From positions 1-64,000 of the forward strand of contig JAQCLE010000002.1 in assembly GCA_027592755.1 (NCBI GenBank): a stretch of DNA of 64,000 bases. The letters are read 5' to 3'. Below the pieces are notes generated by a model. It did no database searches and was not told the origin of the DNA. It worked only from the letters and a program-made list of their open reading frames with translations. Positions 45,551 through 53,393 of this stretch are shown piece after piece. This stretch comes from Bacteroidota bacterium (GTDB taxonomy: Bacteria > Bacteroidota > Bacteroidia > Cytophagales > Cyclobacteriaceae). The position numbers and the translations under genes are program-made. The first letter of the stretch is position 1. Each line of letters starts with the position of its first letter.

Positions 45551-45818
45551 TACACTAATCCATTATCAGGGTCTCCCCTAAAACGATCAGGGTGTCGGCT
45601 AACTAATATTAAAGGTATCTAAGGTCATTTGAGCTACTAAGGCATCACCCTGAACCATTTACCACCCACTAAGATTGTTCTATAATACGGGGTACTGTTC
45701 TTAGTCAATGACAGGCTCAATGACGCCTTATTAGGGTTTGTGTTGCATTATCTTTTGTTAGATGACTCTTTACTCATTTAGAAATAATAATGCCTCCCTA
45801 AACAACTGTTCCAACCCC

Positions 45819-46271
45819 TTAAGTCTCCTCATCAACCCTTTTCACAGGGGTAGCGGTGTACTGGTGAAAGCTGTCCATCATTTGGTTGAATGCAGGATTG
45901 TAGGTGTTGTTTTCACCAAATTGAGTGATAGAATCATCGATAACCTTCAGGGCATATCCAATATCTCTTACGTTATTTGACTCACCAGCTTTAGTAATCA
46001 ATTGTGTTACAAGCACGACCCTTGCCGAATGCGCCTGATACAGATAATCCTTGTCGAGTTCCGCTTGTGTTCTTTCATTTTTCTGGCGAAGTATCGCCAC
46101 TCCTGCTTGATGGCCGTTGTCTATCGTCTGATAGGTATCCCTCCAATGCTCCAAGGTCTTCCTTGGAATTTTAGTTTCCTCCGCTGTCTTCTTAACATTA
46201 TTAGCATTTCTGTTCAATGCAGTAAGGGCTATTGCCACTTCCCTCTCTGAATATGTTCTTGTATTAGGCAT
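45819..46271 (-). CDS. HTH protein, terminase-small-subunit-like
   Basis: 150 residues. N-terminal region EREVAIALTALNRNANNVKK then AEETKIPRKTLEHWRDTY is a helix-turn-helix of the transposase/terminase-small-subunit kind. The C-terminal half (HSARVVLVTQLITKAGESNN, DIGYALKVIDDSI) is helical. Phage-derived by appearance, but no other phage genes are present. It might regulate island genes or bind the attachment site (inference). Between it and 45550 lie 268 bp with nothing recognisable. Confidence 0.55.
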   Translation of the reverse strand: MPNTRTYSEREVAIALTALNRNANNVKKTAEETKIPRKTLEHWRDTYQTIDNGHQAGVAILRQKNERTQAELDKDYLYQAHSARVVLVTQLITKAGESNNVRDIGYALKVIDDSITQFGENNTYNPAFNQMMDSFHQYTATPVKRVDEET

Positions 46272-46316
46272 TTATCCTATCTATCTATATTTCTATCTAA
46301 TCTTATCTATTGGATA

Positions 46317-46511
46317 CTAATAGGGGATATAGAAGCTTCTCCCAAAATCCCTTTGTTTGATCAATTGATTCGTGTTTTCAAGCCATTTATAGCCTTGCAG
46401 TGCCTCTTTCTCTGCGTTAAGTGCTATCTGCTCATTAATAGTCAAAAGATTGACATACGGCTTTAATTCATAGATTTTGACTAAATCTTCTTTGAATTGG
46501 TTCGATAACAA
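46317..46511 (-). other. ORF in frame with the recombinase after circularisation
   Basis: 64 codons (LSNQFKEDLVKIYELKPYVN then LLTINEQIALNAEKEALQG and a basic, aromatic end RDFGRSFYIPY) with no ATG; only a TTG at 46511. Its frame is open to the right across the attachment core. When the island ends are joined, the recombinase codons GCT-CCC-CCC-GCA-GTT-TTG run straight into this frame, adding about 66 residues to the recombinase. I read it as the recombinase's alternative 3' exon-like tail rather than a separate gene. Frame checked position by position. Confidence 0.6.
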
Positions 46512-46518
46512 AACTGCG

Positions 46519-46526
46519 GGGGGAGC
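46519..46526. repeat. Right attachment core (attR)
   Basis: GGGGGAGC (within a run of six G) repeats the core in tRNA-Asn at 33489-33496. Left of it the island continues; right of it (ATTGAAATAGG...) lies what should be the original DNA downstream of tRNA-Asn, beginning a few bases before a strong terminator. Confidence 0.75.
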
Positions 46527-46537
46527 ATTGAAATAGG

Positions 46538-46565
46538 AAGGCAGGCATTGAGTCTGCCTTTTTTT
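46538..46565 (+). terminator. Rho-independent terminator, probably of tRNA-Asn, displaced by the island
   Basis: Perfect 7-bp stem AAGGCAG (46538-46544) / CTGCCTT (46554-46560) with a 9-nt loop, followed by seven T (46559-46565). It lies 12 bases beyond the right attachment core; on the empty site it would be just past the tRNA-Asn 3' end, which is the natural place for its terminator. Confidence 0.85.
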
Positions 46566-46645
46566 ATTACTTCAACTAAACAAGGTAGTTTCGCAAAAAA
46601 TATCCTGTTTCATTCAAATTCGGATGAAATTGTTTTATTAGCTCA

Positions 46646-47689
46646 ATGAAAATCTTTCAATGCGGTCATTGTGATCATCCATTGTTTTTTGAAAATAACA
46701 AATGTGAAAATTGCGGGCATTTGTCTGGTTACCGGGACCGTGATCGTCAGATGCTCACCTTTGATTCGTCGGGTTCTTCTCTAATTTCTGATCGGGAGAA
46801 AATCCACTACAAGTATTGCAAAAACAAAGCACACAGAGTTTGCAATTGGCTTCTTGAAAAGGAAGATCCACATGATTATTGCAGGGCATGTCAACTCAAT
46901 CGTACCGTGCCTAATCTTGCTGAGGCAGAAAATTTTGAAAAGTGGCAAAATTTGGAAGTTGCAAAACATCGATTGATCTACCAGCTTCAAAAAATTGGGT
47001 TGGCGCTACCAAGTAAGATGATTAGCGAAGAAGGGTTATGTTTCGACTTTATCGCCAAACAAAATAATCCCAATATCATGACAGGTCATGACAGTGGAGT
47101 GATTACGATTCTCCTGCAGGAGGCAGATTCTGTTCTACGAGAGCAAATGCGAAAGCAACTCATTGAGCCTTATCGTACACTCATAGGACACTTGAGACAT
47201 GAAGTAGGCCATTATTTCTGGGAACGATTAGTTGCAACCAATCCTAATACGACAGGGGAGTTCAGGGCCATTTTTGGAGATGAACAGGAGAATTATGCTG
47301 ATGCTTTGCAAAGGTATTATAAGGAAGGTGCACCTGTGAATTGGCATGACTCATTTATTAGTAAGTACGCCTCTGCACATCCCTGGGAGGATTGGGCTGA
47401 GACCTGGGCGCATTACCTCCATATCATGGATATGCTTGAAACCGCTCATTTTTTTGGTTTGAAAGTCGACCCCGTAGAGGTCTTGAAAGGTATGAAGACC
47501 GAGGTCACTTTCGATCCGTATGGCATTGAAGATTTCGATAAAATCATCCGTACCTGCGTACCACTGTCATTTGCGGTGAATAGCATCAATCGGGCGATGG
47601 GTGTTCCTGATGTTTATCCCTTCGTGATTACTTCGGCCGTAGTGGTCAAAATGAAGTTTATTCATCGATTACTGGTATCAAGTCACTAA
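46646..47689 (+). CDS. Putative zinc metallopeptidase with zinc-ribbon (Peptidase_Mx-like)
   Basis: 347 residues, soluble. N-terminal zinc ribbon (CGHCDHPLFFENNKCENCGH, then a second Cys pair YCRAC at 80) followed by a metallopeptidase domain with HEVGH at 185-189 and a downstream Glu-rich region (DEQENYADAL) that could supply the third ligand. Family as I recognise it is the putative zinc-binding metallopeptidase group PF15887. First gene past the island's right boundary, on the plus strand. Confidence 0.85.
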   Translation: MKIFQCGHCDHPLFFENNKCENCGHLSGYRDRDRQMLTFDSSGSSLISDREKIHYKYCKNKAHRVCNWLLEKEDPHDYCRACQLNRTVPNLAEAENFEKWQNLEVAKHRLIYQLQKIGLALPSKMISEEGLCFDFIAKQNNPNIMTGHDSGVITILLQEADSVLREQMRKQLIEPYRTLIGHLRHEVGHYFWERLVATNPNTTGEFRAIFGDEQENYADALQRYYKEGAPVNWHDSFISKYASAHPWEDWAETWAHYLHIMDMLETAHFFGLKVDPVEVLKGMKTEVTFDPYGIEDFDKIIRTCVPLSFAVNSINRAMGVPDVYPFVITSAVVVKMKFIHRLLVSSH

Positions 47690-47795
47690 TGTCGGGAGTA
47701 TGGTTATTGGACTAAAAGCCCTGCCGTTTGAGTAACTTGTGGTTGTCTTACAAGCTTGATTACCATTTTGGTTACGCTACTCATCACTAAATTAG

Positions 47796-48485
47796 ATGAA
47801 CTCAAGAAGAAAATTTTTAAAGACAAGTTTGTTGGGTGTTGCAGCAACTACCCTTCCTGGTCCCTTGGTTGTTCAATCTTCTGAAAAACCACCCAGAGTA
47901 CTGATCCTTGGCGATTCGATTTCCATAGGATATTTTCCTTTTGTCAGGGAGATGATGAATGAAATAGCCCTGGTTAGCAGACCTTTCAGTCCGGATGGGA
48001 GCCCCGAAAACTGCCAGGGAACAACAAATGGAGTTGTAACTATCGATCGTTGGATCGGCCAGACAAAATGGGACATCATTCATTTTAATTTCGGTTTACA
48101 TGATATCAAACATGTAAATCCCGAAACCGGTGAAGACAGCCGTGATTCTAATGACCCTCATCAGGCTGATTTAAAACAATATAAAATGAACCTGACGGAG
48201 ATCGTTAAAAAGCTTAAGAATACAGGTGCTCAATTGATTTTCGCAACAACTACCCCTTACCCCGACACCGTGATTTCACCTATGCGTTTGCCGGGTATGT
48301 CGGCGAAATACAACAAGGTGGCTAAAAAAATCATGAAAAGAAATGGTGTAGTAATCAATGATTTATATGGTCTTGTATTACCTCAAATGAGGGAATTACA
48401 ACTTGAAAACAATGTACATTTTACAGAAGGTGGTTACATTGTACTTGGAAAACGGGTAACTGATGAAATCCTGAAATTATTATGA
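47796..48485 (+). CDS. SGNH/GDSL hydrolase, Tat-exported
   Basis: 229 residues with a twin-arginine start (SRRKFLKTSLLGVAATT). GDSL-type blocks: ILGDSISIGYF (nucleophile Ser), HFNFGLHDIK (oxyanion Asn/His region) and NVHFTEGGYIVLG (catalytic Asp/His). Family members are carbohydrate esterases or lipases. Its TGA overlaps the ATG of the next gene (ATGA), so it is coupled with a glycoside-hydrolase-like lipoprotein; together they would act on an acylated glycan (inference). Confidence 0.88.
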   Translation: MNSRRKFLKTSLLGVAATTLPGPLVVQSSEKPPRVLILGDSISIGYFPFVREMMNEIALVSRPFSPDGSPENCQGTTNGVVTIDRWIGQTKWDIIHFNFGLHDIKHVNPETGEDSRDSNDPHQADLKQYKMNLTEIVKKLKNTGAQLIFATTTPYPDTVISPMRLPGMSAKYNKVAKKIMKRNGVVINDLYGLVLPQMRELQLENNVHFTEGGYIVLGKRVTDEILKLL

Positions 48486-49441
48486 TGATGAAAGTTTACC
48501 ACCTGATCCTTGCGTTTACCCTGGCATTTGTATCCTGTCAACGGTCTTCCAGTTCTTCAGAAAAGATCTCCAGTTCAGATAGTACTTCCGTACCATTTCC
48601 TTCTGAACTCGTTGATTTTTCTCCCATTTCAGAAAACCCTGTTTTTACCGGAACCGGTGAAGCCACCTGGGATCAACGAATTCGAGAAAGGGGCTATATC
48701 CTAAAGGAGGGTAACATTTATCATATGTGGTATACCGGCTATCCCCAAACTGAGGATCGAACATTATTTCTTGGTTATGCTACGTCGAATGATGGCATTG
48801 CATGGACACGTTACATTGATAATCCTATTTTTGATAAGAGCTGGACCGAAGATATGATGGTGCTAAAATTGGACGGTATCTACAACATGTTCGCCGAAGG
48901 CCGAAACGACATAGCTCATAGGCTCACGTCTACTGATCGTATTAACTGGACCGATCATGGCCCATTGGATATCAGGTATACCGATGGTTCGCCTTTGAGT
49001 GAAGGACCCTATGGTACCCCAACGGCATGATATGAGAATAATACCTGGTATTTATTTTATGAACGTAGTGATCTTGGTATTTGGATGGCTACCTCCAAAA
49101 ATCTTGAGGAATGGATAAATGTCCAGGATGACCCCATTATTGAAATGGGCCCTGAGGTATACGATCAGTATGGTTTGGCGGTAAATCAGATAATCAAATA
49201 CAAAGGATGGTATTATGCCTACTATCATGGCACTGCTTTAGAAGACTGGAGCGAATGGTCTACTAATGTCGCGGCCTCCAAAGACCTCGTTAGATGGATA
49301 AAGTATGAAGGAAATCCAATTATGGGCGATAACAAATCCAGCGGCATTTTGGTACATGATGGTAAGCAATTTCGTTTGTATACGATGCATGATAAGGTGG
49401 CATTACATTTTCCTAAATCAAATCAAAACACCGAGAAGTAG
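48482..49441 (+). pseudogene. GH43/117-like propeller lipoprotein with an in-frame TGA
   Basis: One reading frame is interrupted at 49028-49030 by TGA; both sides are in the same frame and together make ~320 residues. First part: lipobox FVSC, then FTGTGEATWDQRIRERGYIL, YHMWYTGYPQ, IAWTRYIDNPIF (blades); second part: NNTWYLFYERSDLGIWMATS, GNPIMGDNKSSGILVHDG. Family members read W at the stop position in my recollection (AWYEN), so TGG to TGA is the simplest explanation. Either a nonsense mutation, sequence error, or readthrough. Five-bladed propeller glycosidases related to GH43/117 are my best guess. Confidence 0.75.
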
Positions 49442-49493
49442 AATTTTCAGGATCAAATTGGTCTGGACATATTGATTTTTTGTATTTTCATTT

Positions 49494-49516
49494 TATATTT
49501 ATGATATATAAATATA
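49494..49516. promoter_or_regulatory. Palindrome upstream of the toxin-antitoxin pair
   Basis: Perfect 9-bp inverted repeat TATATTTAT / ATAAATATA around GATAT, 6 bp upstream of the antitoxin ATG. Position and symmetry suit an operator for the ribbon-helix-helix antitoxin (autoregulation); the AT-rich sequence also could be part of the promoter. Confidence 0.6.
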
Positions 49517-49522
49517 TTTGAG

Positions 49523-49771
49523 ATGACAACATTTACTTCATCACTTCCTAAAAACCTTTTGACTCGCCTTGATCAAGCTTCAAAAAAACTAAATCTTCCT
49601 AAAAACCGGCTGATTGAGAAGGCATTAAGTATTTATCTTGATCAGCTGAACAGGGCTGAGTATGTAGCTTCCTATAAGCTTGCAGGCCATGATAATGCAA
49701 TAATGTCAATCGCTGAGGAAGGTATGACGGACTATATGACCCAACTTTCCGAAGAGAATGAAGCAAGGTGA
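49523..49771 (+). CDS. Ribbon-helix-helix antitoxin of a MazF-type pair
   Basis: 82 residues. N-terminal RHH fold: FTSSLPKNLLTRLDQASKKL (beta strand then helix) and NLPKNRLIEKALSIYLD (second helix). C-terminal acidic segment (AEEGMTDYMTQLSEENEAR) would bind the toxin. The toxin ATG overlaps its end by 14 bp, a usual antitoxin-first arrangement. Confidence 0.82.
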   Translation: MTTFTSSLPKNLLTRLDQASKKLNLPKNRLIEKALSIYLDQLNRAEYVASYKLAGHDNAIMSIAEEGMTDYMTQLSEENEAR

Positions 49772-50090
49772 GATTTGGGAGTTATACCTCGATCCCGATC
49801 AGGGAAGCGAACAATCCGGAAGACAACCGGTTCTGATTATAAGTGGAGACTTGTTGAATAAATTTCTTCAAGTAGTTATAGTTTGTCCTCTGACTACCAA
49901 AGTTAAAAATTACAAAGGTAACCTTGTACTGGTACCTGATGACAAGAATAACCTGAAGCGAAAATCAGAAGTGATGACTTTTCACATCAGATCAGTTGCT
50001 AAAACCCGACTCAAAAATAAAATAGGTGACATAACCAAAGAGCAGCTTAATCTTCTCAAGCAAGGTTTAGATGACATTCTGAGATATTGA
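49758..50090 (+). CDS. PemK/MazF-family toxin
   Basis: 110 residues; MKQGEIWELYLDPDQGSEQSG start, the PVLIISGDLLN strand and the VVIVCPLTTKVKNYKGN segment are MazF hallmarks, with the C-terminal helix IGDITKEQLNLLKQGLDDI. Expected to be an mRNA interferase inhibited by the upstream RHH protein. Overlaps it by 14 bp, so both come from one transcript. Confidence 0.88.
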   Translation: MKQGEIWELYLDPDQGSEQSGRQPVLIISGDLLNKFLQVVIVCPLTTKVKNYKGNLVLVPDDKNNLKRKSEVMTFHIRSVAKTRLKNKIGDITKEQLNLLKQGLDDILRY

Positions 50091-50201
50091 ATGCAGATTA
50101 TTCAATTCATGATCTAATTTTCTGAAAAAGAGTAAAACTTCCTCGGCATTGGTTTTAACCTTTGTCGAGGTGCTATTAGCTATTAATATTGCATCTTCCC
50201 T

Positions 50202-51176
50202 ATGGCACTCAATCTAAAGGATATTCAAGCCCCCATTGCTTTTGAGATGAAGGAATTTGAAAAAAAATTCCGGGAGTCTATGAAAAGCAATGTCCTCTTA
50301 CTCGATAAGATCATGACCTATATCGTGAAGAGAAAGGGGAAACAAATGCGCCCAATGTTTGTTTTTTTGAGCGCAGGGGTGACAGGCAACATTTCCGAAG
50401 CTACCTATCGTGGAGCTTCTTTAATTGAACTCCTGCATACTGCAACCCTGGTACATGATGATGTGGTGGACGATGCCAGCTACCGAAGAGGTTTCTTTTC
50501 AATTAATGCGCTCTGGAAAAATAAAATTGCAGTTTTGGTAGGAGACTATCTCTTATCAAAAGGTCTCCTGCTATCTGTCCACAACAAGGATTTTAATTTG
50601 CTAAGTATCGTATCTGATGCTGTAAGGGAAATGAGTGAGGGGGAACTCCTTCAAATAGAAAAGGCCAAGAAGCTAGATATTACTGAAGACATTTATTTTG
50701 AAATCATAAGACAAAAAACAGCAAGTCTCATCGCGTCATGTTGCAAAGTAGGGGCATCTTCTGCTGGAGCGGATGATGAAGGAATTCAAAAAATGGGGCA
50801 GTTTGGTGAAAAAGTAGGCATTGCATTTCAAATCAAAGATGATCTTTTTGACTACGGTGCTGACGAAATTGGGAAACCACTGGGCATCGATATAAAGGAA
50901 AAGAAGATGACCCTTCCTTTGATTTATGCACTTAAGAATTCATCGTGGATTGATAAAAAGAGAATTATTAGAATTATTAAAAAGGATAATCACAAACCGA
51001 AAAAAGTCCAGGAAGTCATTGAATTTGTAAAAGATTCCGGGGGCATTGAATATGCCACAACGATGATGGAAGAATATCATGCCGATGCAATTAGTATTCT
51101 GAAACAATTTAAGGAATCTCCTTTTCGCACTTCTCTAGAAGATATGGTCCGCTTTACCGTGGATCGTTCTAAATAA
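50202..51176 (+). CDS. Polyprenyl diphosphate synthase (IspB-like)
   Basis: 324 residues. First Asp-rich motif LVHDDVVDDASYRRG and second QIKDDLFDYGAD, with KRKGKQMRPMFVFLSAG at the N-terminus, are those of trans-isoprenyl synthases. In Bacteroidota such a protein usually makes the side chain of menaquinone (about C35-C40), but chain length is not readable. Standing alone in a plus-strand run of metabolic genes. Confidence 0.9.
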   Translation: MALNLKDIQAPIAFEMKEFEKKFRESMKSNVLLLDKIMTYIVKRKGKQMRPMFVFLSAGVTGNISEATYRGASLIELLHTATLVHDDVVDDASYRRGFFSINALWKNKIAVLVGDYLLSKGLLLSVHNKDFNLLSIVSDAVREMSEGELLQIEKAKKLDITEDIYFEIIRQKTASLIASCCKVGASSAGADDEGIQKMGQFGEKVGIAFQIKDDLFDYGADEIGKPLGIDIKEKKMTLPLIYALKNSSWIDKKRIIRIIKKDNHKPKKVQEVIEFVKDSGGIEYATTMMEEYHADAISILKQFKESPFRTSLEDMVRFTVDRSK

Positions 51177-51306
51177 TCTAAAACTTTTTAGGGGGATTGT
51201 CTTTTCTACTGGCCTTCATAGAACGAAAAATAGAGTTTTACGATAATCTAATTACTTGATGTTCAAGTAATTCAAGTTTTCTAACTTTGCGACTCAAATC
51301 ATTGAT

Positions 51307-52017
51307 ATGTGGAAGGAAAAAGGCCAACAACTGGTTTATAATCTGCTAAATCCTGTAATTAATCGGCTTGTAAAAAATAAGGTGAGCCCGAATACCATTA
51401 CGACTATTGGTCTTGTGATAAATATCATCGGAGCGATTGTTTTTATAATTGGCGCTGAATATGCCCAAAGAACAGAATTGGTTTATGTAGGTTGGGGAGG
51501 CGCTCTCATTTTATTTGGCGGACTTTTTGATATGATTGATGGTCGCCTTGCCAGGGTGGGAGGATTATCTTCGAAATTTGGCGCTTTTTATGATTCCGTT
51601 TTGGATAGGTACAGTGAGCTTATTATGTTTTTTGGAATAAATTATTATCTCATTTCACACGATTATTTTTTCAGTTCAATGTTTGCTTTTCTCGCATTGG
51701 TTGGCTCTCTGATGGTGAGTTATACCCGAGCGAGAGCTGAAGCTTTGGGAGTAAGTTGCAGTGTTGGTTTCATGCAGCGGCCTGAGCGGGTAATAATTAT
51801 AGGACTTTCTGCAATACTCACTGGTATTGTGGCGTCTTTCACCGGAGGTGATTACAGGGTGTATTCTGAAATAGTCGATTATCCCGTCTTTGAACCTATT
51901 TTTGTCTTTATTCTGCCCCTGGCTTTTGTAGCAATCATGGCAAATATTACAGCTGTGAAACGACTTATTCATTCATGGCAGGAATTTAAGAAATTAGATA
52001 AAAAAGAATTTGCTTAA
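51307..52017 (+). CDS. CDP-alcohol phosphatidyltransferase family protein
   Basis: 236 residues with about six membrane segments. The CDP-alcohol signature FDMIDGRLARVGGLSSKFGA and FYDSVLDRYSE holds the metal-binding Asp residues. Likely makes a phospholipid head-group link (phosphatidylinositol, or a related lipid); substrate not determinable. The motif TAACTTTG at 51282-51289 fits the -7 consensus of Bacteroidota promoters (TAnnTTTG) 18 bp before the ATG, but its -33 partner is not at the usual spacing. Confidence 0.85.
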   Translation: MWKEKGQQLVYNLLNPVINRLVKNKVSPNTITTIGLVINIIGAIVFIIGAEYAQRTELVYVGWGGALILFGGLFDMIDGRLARVGGLSSKFGAFYDSVLDRYSELIMFFGINYYLISHDYFFSSMFAFLALVGSLMVSYTRARAEALGVSCSVGFMQRPERVIIIGLSAILTGIVASFTGGDYRVYSEIVDYPVFEPIFVFILPLAFVAIMANITAVKRLIHSWQEFKKLDKKEFA

Positions 52018-52025
52018 AATCAACT

Positions 52026-52586
52026 ATGAAAAATAAGGGTCAATTCCTTCTATTGATTGTAATCCTATTGCCCCTGGATTTTTTAGCCAGTCAATCCGAT
52101 GACCCGGGCACAATCCGGGCACGATACGGATTCCCCACTCCTCCTGATACAGAAACGAGCCTTTTTTATTTACAGCGTTCTCAGAATGCCAACACCATTC
52201 AATACGACATTAAACTTCAGGCAGATGGCACAATTAATTCTCATGATCCGATTGATGTTTATTGGTTACGATACAATGGAAAGGGTGAAAAACGCTCCTT
52301 GAAATGGGCAGAACGAAACATGGCCTACGGAGTTCGACATAAGAAATTGAGTAAAGGTGTTTTTGAAATTGAAATGATAGCTTATGATGACCGCCCGATT
52401 ATGGTTTATCAAAAGGCCAATGGTGAAATTGACGCGAAGATGAAAATCAATGGTAAAACAGTTCGTTTCAAGAGTATTTTCATTGATATGGTAGAAAATG
52501 GCTGGTTTCCTACCATTAAATCAATTGAGCTATTTGGGCAAGACATGCAAACTGGTGAAGAAGTATATGAGCGATTTAACCCATAA
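52026..52586 (+). CDS. DUF4833 family exported protein
   Basis: 186 residues with signal peptide (KGQFLLLIVILLPLDFLASQ). The remainder (FPTPPDTETSLFYLQRSQN, IQYDIKLQADGTINSHDPID, VYWLRYNGKGEKRSLKWAE) matches DUF4833, small secreted Bacteroidota proteins of unknown function. Eight bases after the upstream CDP-alcohol transferase and 11 bases before the sterol-desaturase-like gene, so in the same run. Confidence 0.78.
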   Translation: MKNKGQFLLLIVILLPLDFLASQSDDPGTIRARYGFPTPPDTETSLFYLQRSQNANTIQYDIKLQADGTINSHDPIDVYWLRYNGKGEKRSLKWAERNMAYGVRHKKLSKGVFEIEMIAYDDRPIMVYQKANGEIDAKMKINGKTVRFKSIFIDMVENGWFPTIKSIELFGQDMQTGEEVYERFNP

Positions 52587-52597
52587 AAGAATTAACG

Positions 52598-53239
52598 ATG
52601 GCTAAACATTTTGTGTCGGACAAAGATGAATCTGTTAGGATGTTTAAAAGCGGGTTCATGGAGGCTTTTTCCAAGGTACATTTTTCAGTTCCACTGTTTT
52701 TATATCTTCCAGTGATAAGCTATCTCCTCTACTTGTCACTTGCCGAGTATGGTCTGACCATTCTAACAACAGCTGGTTATTTTGTCTTAGGTATTTTTAT
52801 TTGGTCGATTACAGAGTATCTACTCCATCGCTTCGTATTTCATTATCACCCAACAACCAAATGGGGTCAACGCATCCATTTCATCATGCACGGTGTTCAT
52901 CATGACTACCCAAACGACTCATTTAGGTTAGTATTACCACCAAGTGTTAGTGTTCCTTTGGCATTTCTTTTCTTTTTTCTATTCAAGGCAGTCGCTGGAA
53001 ATTTTCTTGTAGCTCCCTTATTTGCAGGTTTCGGTTTAGGCTATTTGTTTTATGATATCAGTCACTACGCTATTCATCACTTTAAAATCGATAATAAACT
53101 TTGGACGATTTTGAAAGAGCACCATATGCGACATCATTATGTTGATCCTGATCATGGTTATGGCGTGAGTTCTACAATTTGGGACCATGTAATGGGTACC
53201 ATGTTTAAATCTGAAAAAAAGGAAAAAGTCAGTAGCTAG
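52598..53239 (+). CDS. Fatty acid hydroxylase/sterol desaturase family protein
   Basis: 213 residues with about four membrane segments and three His clusters of the family: EYLLHRFVFHYH, HFIMHGVHHDYPND and KEHHMRHHYVDPDHG. These bind a di-iron site; closest to fatty-acid 2-hydroxylases by the spacing of the His-boxes. Likely hydroxylates a membrane lipid fatty acyl chain. Co-transcribed with the DUF4833 gene on the basis of 11-bp spacing. Confidence 0.88.
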   Translation: MAKHFVSDKDESVRMFKSGFMEAFSKVHFSVPLFLYLPVISYLLYLSLAEYGLTILTTAGYFVLGIFIWSITEYLLHRFVFHYHPTTKWGQRIHFIMHGVHHDYPNDSFRLVLPPSVSVPLAFLFFFLFKAVAGNFLVAPLFAGFGLGYLFYDISHYAIHHFKIDNKLWTILKEHHMRHHYVDPDHGYGVSSTIWDHVMGTMFKSEKKEKVSS

Positions 53240-53393
53240 CTGATCAAATTGAAATTGTTTCAACACCATTGGAAATCCATAACGTTACCACTCAAAAAAT
53301 TCGATATTTACCGGGATTGTAGGAAGTTTAATTGAATTACTTACTTGTCTACTAATGCTGGAATGAGATATTTGCCATATCATAATCCAAGTC

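Larger units (their letters stand above)
33489..46526. mobile_element. Integrative defence island in tRNA-Asn
   Basis: About 13.0 kb bounded by the direct repeat GGGGGAGC, carrying a serine recombinase at its left end, a MerR-like regulator, a type I restriction-modification operon with an extra nuclease-like gene, and small minus-strand genes at the right end. Support for the boundaries: the tRNA lies left of the core, and a strong rho-independent terminator starts 12 bases right of the other core, as expected for the tRNA's own downstream DNA. No conjugation or replication genes are seen, so it likely moves with help or only as a serine-recombinase island. Confident about the island; exact ends to within a few bases. 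Confidence 0.82.

Noticed and set aside
45551-45818. Possible small RNA or origin in the island's empty 268 bp
   Set aside because: No clear promoter, hairpin-T run or iterated repeat is visible; nothing to support a call.
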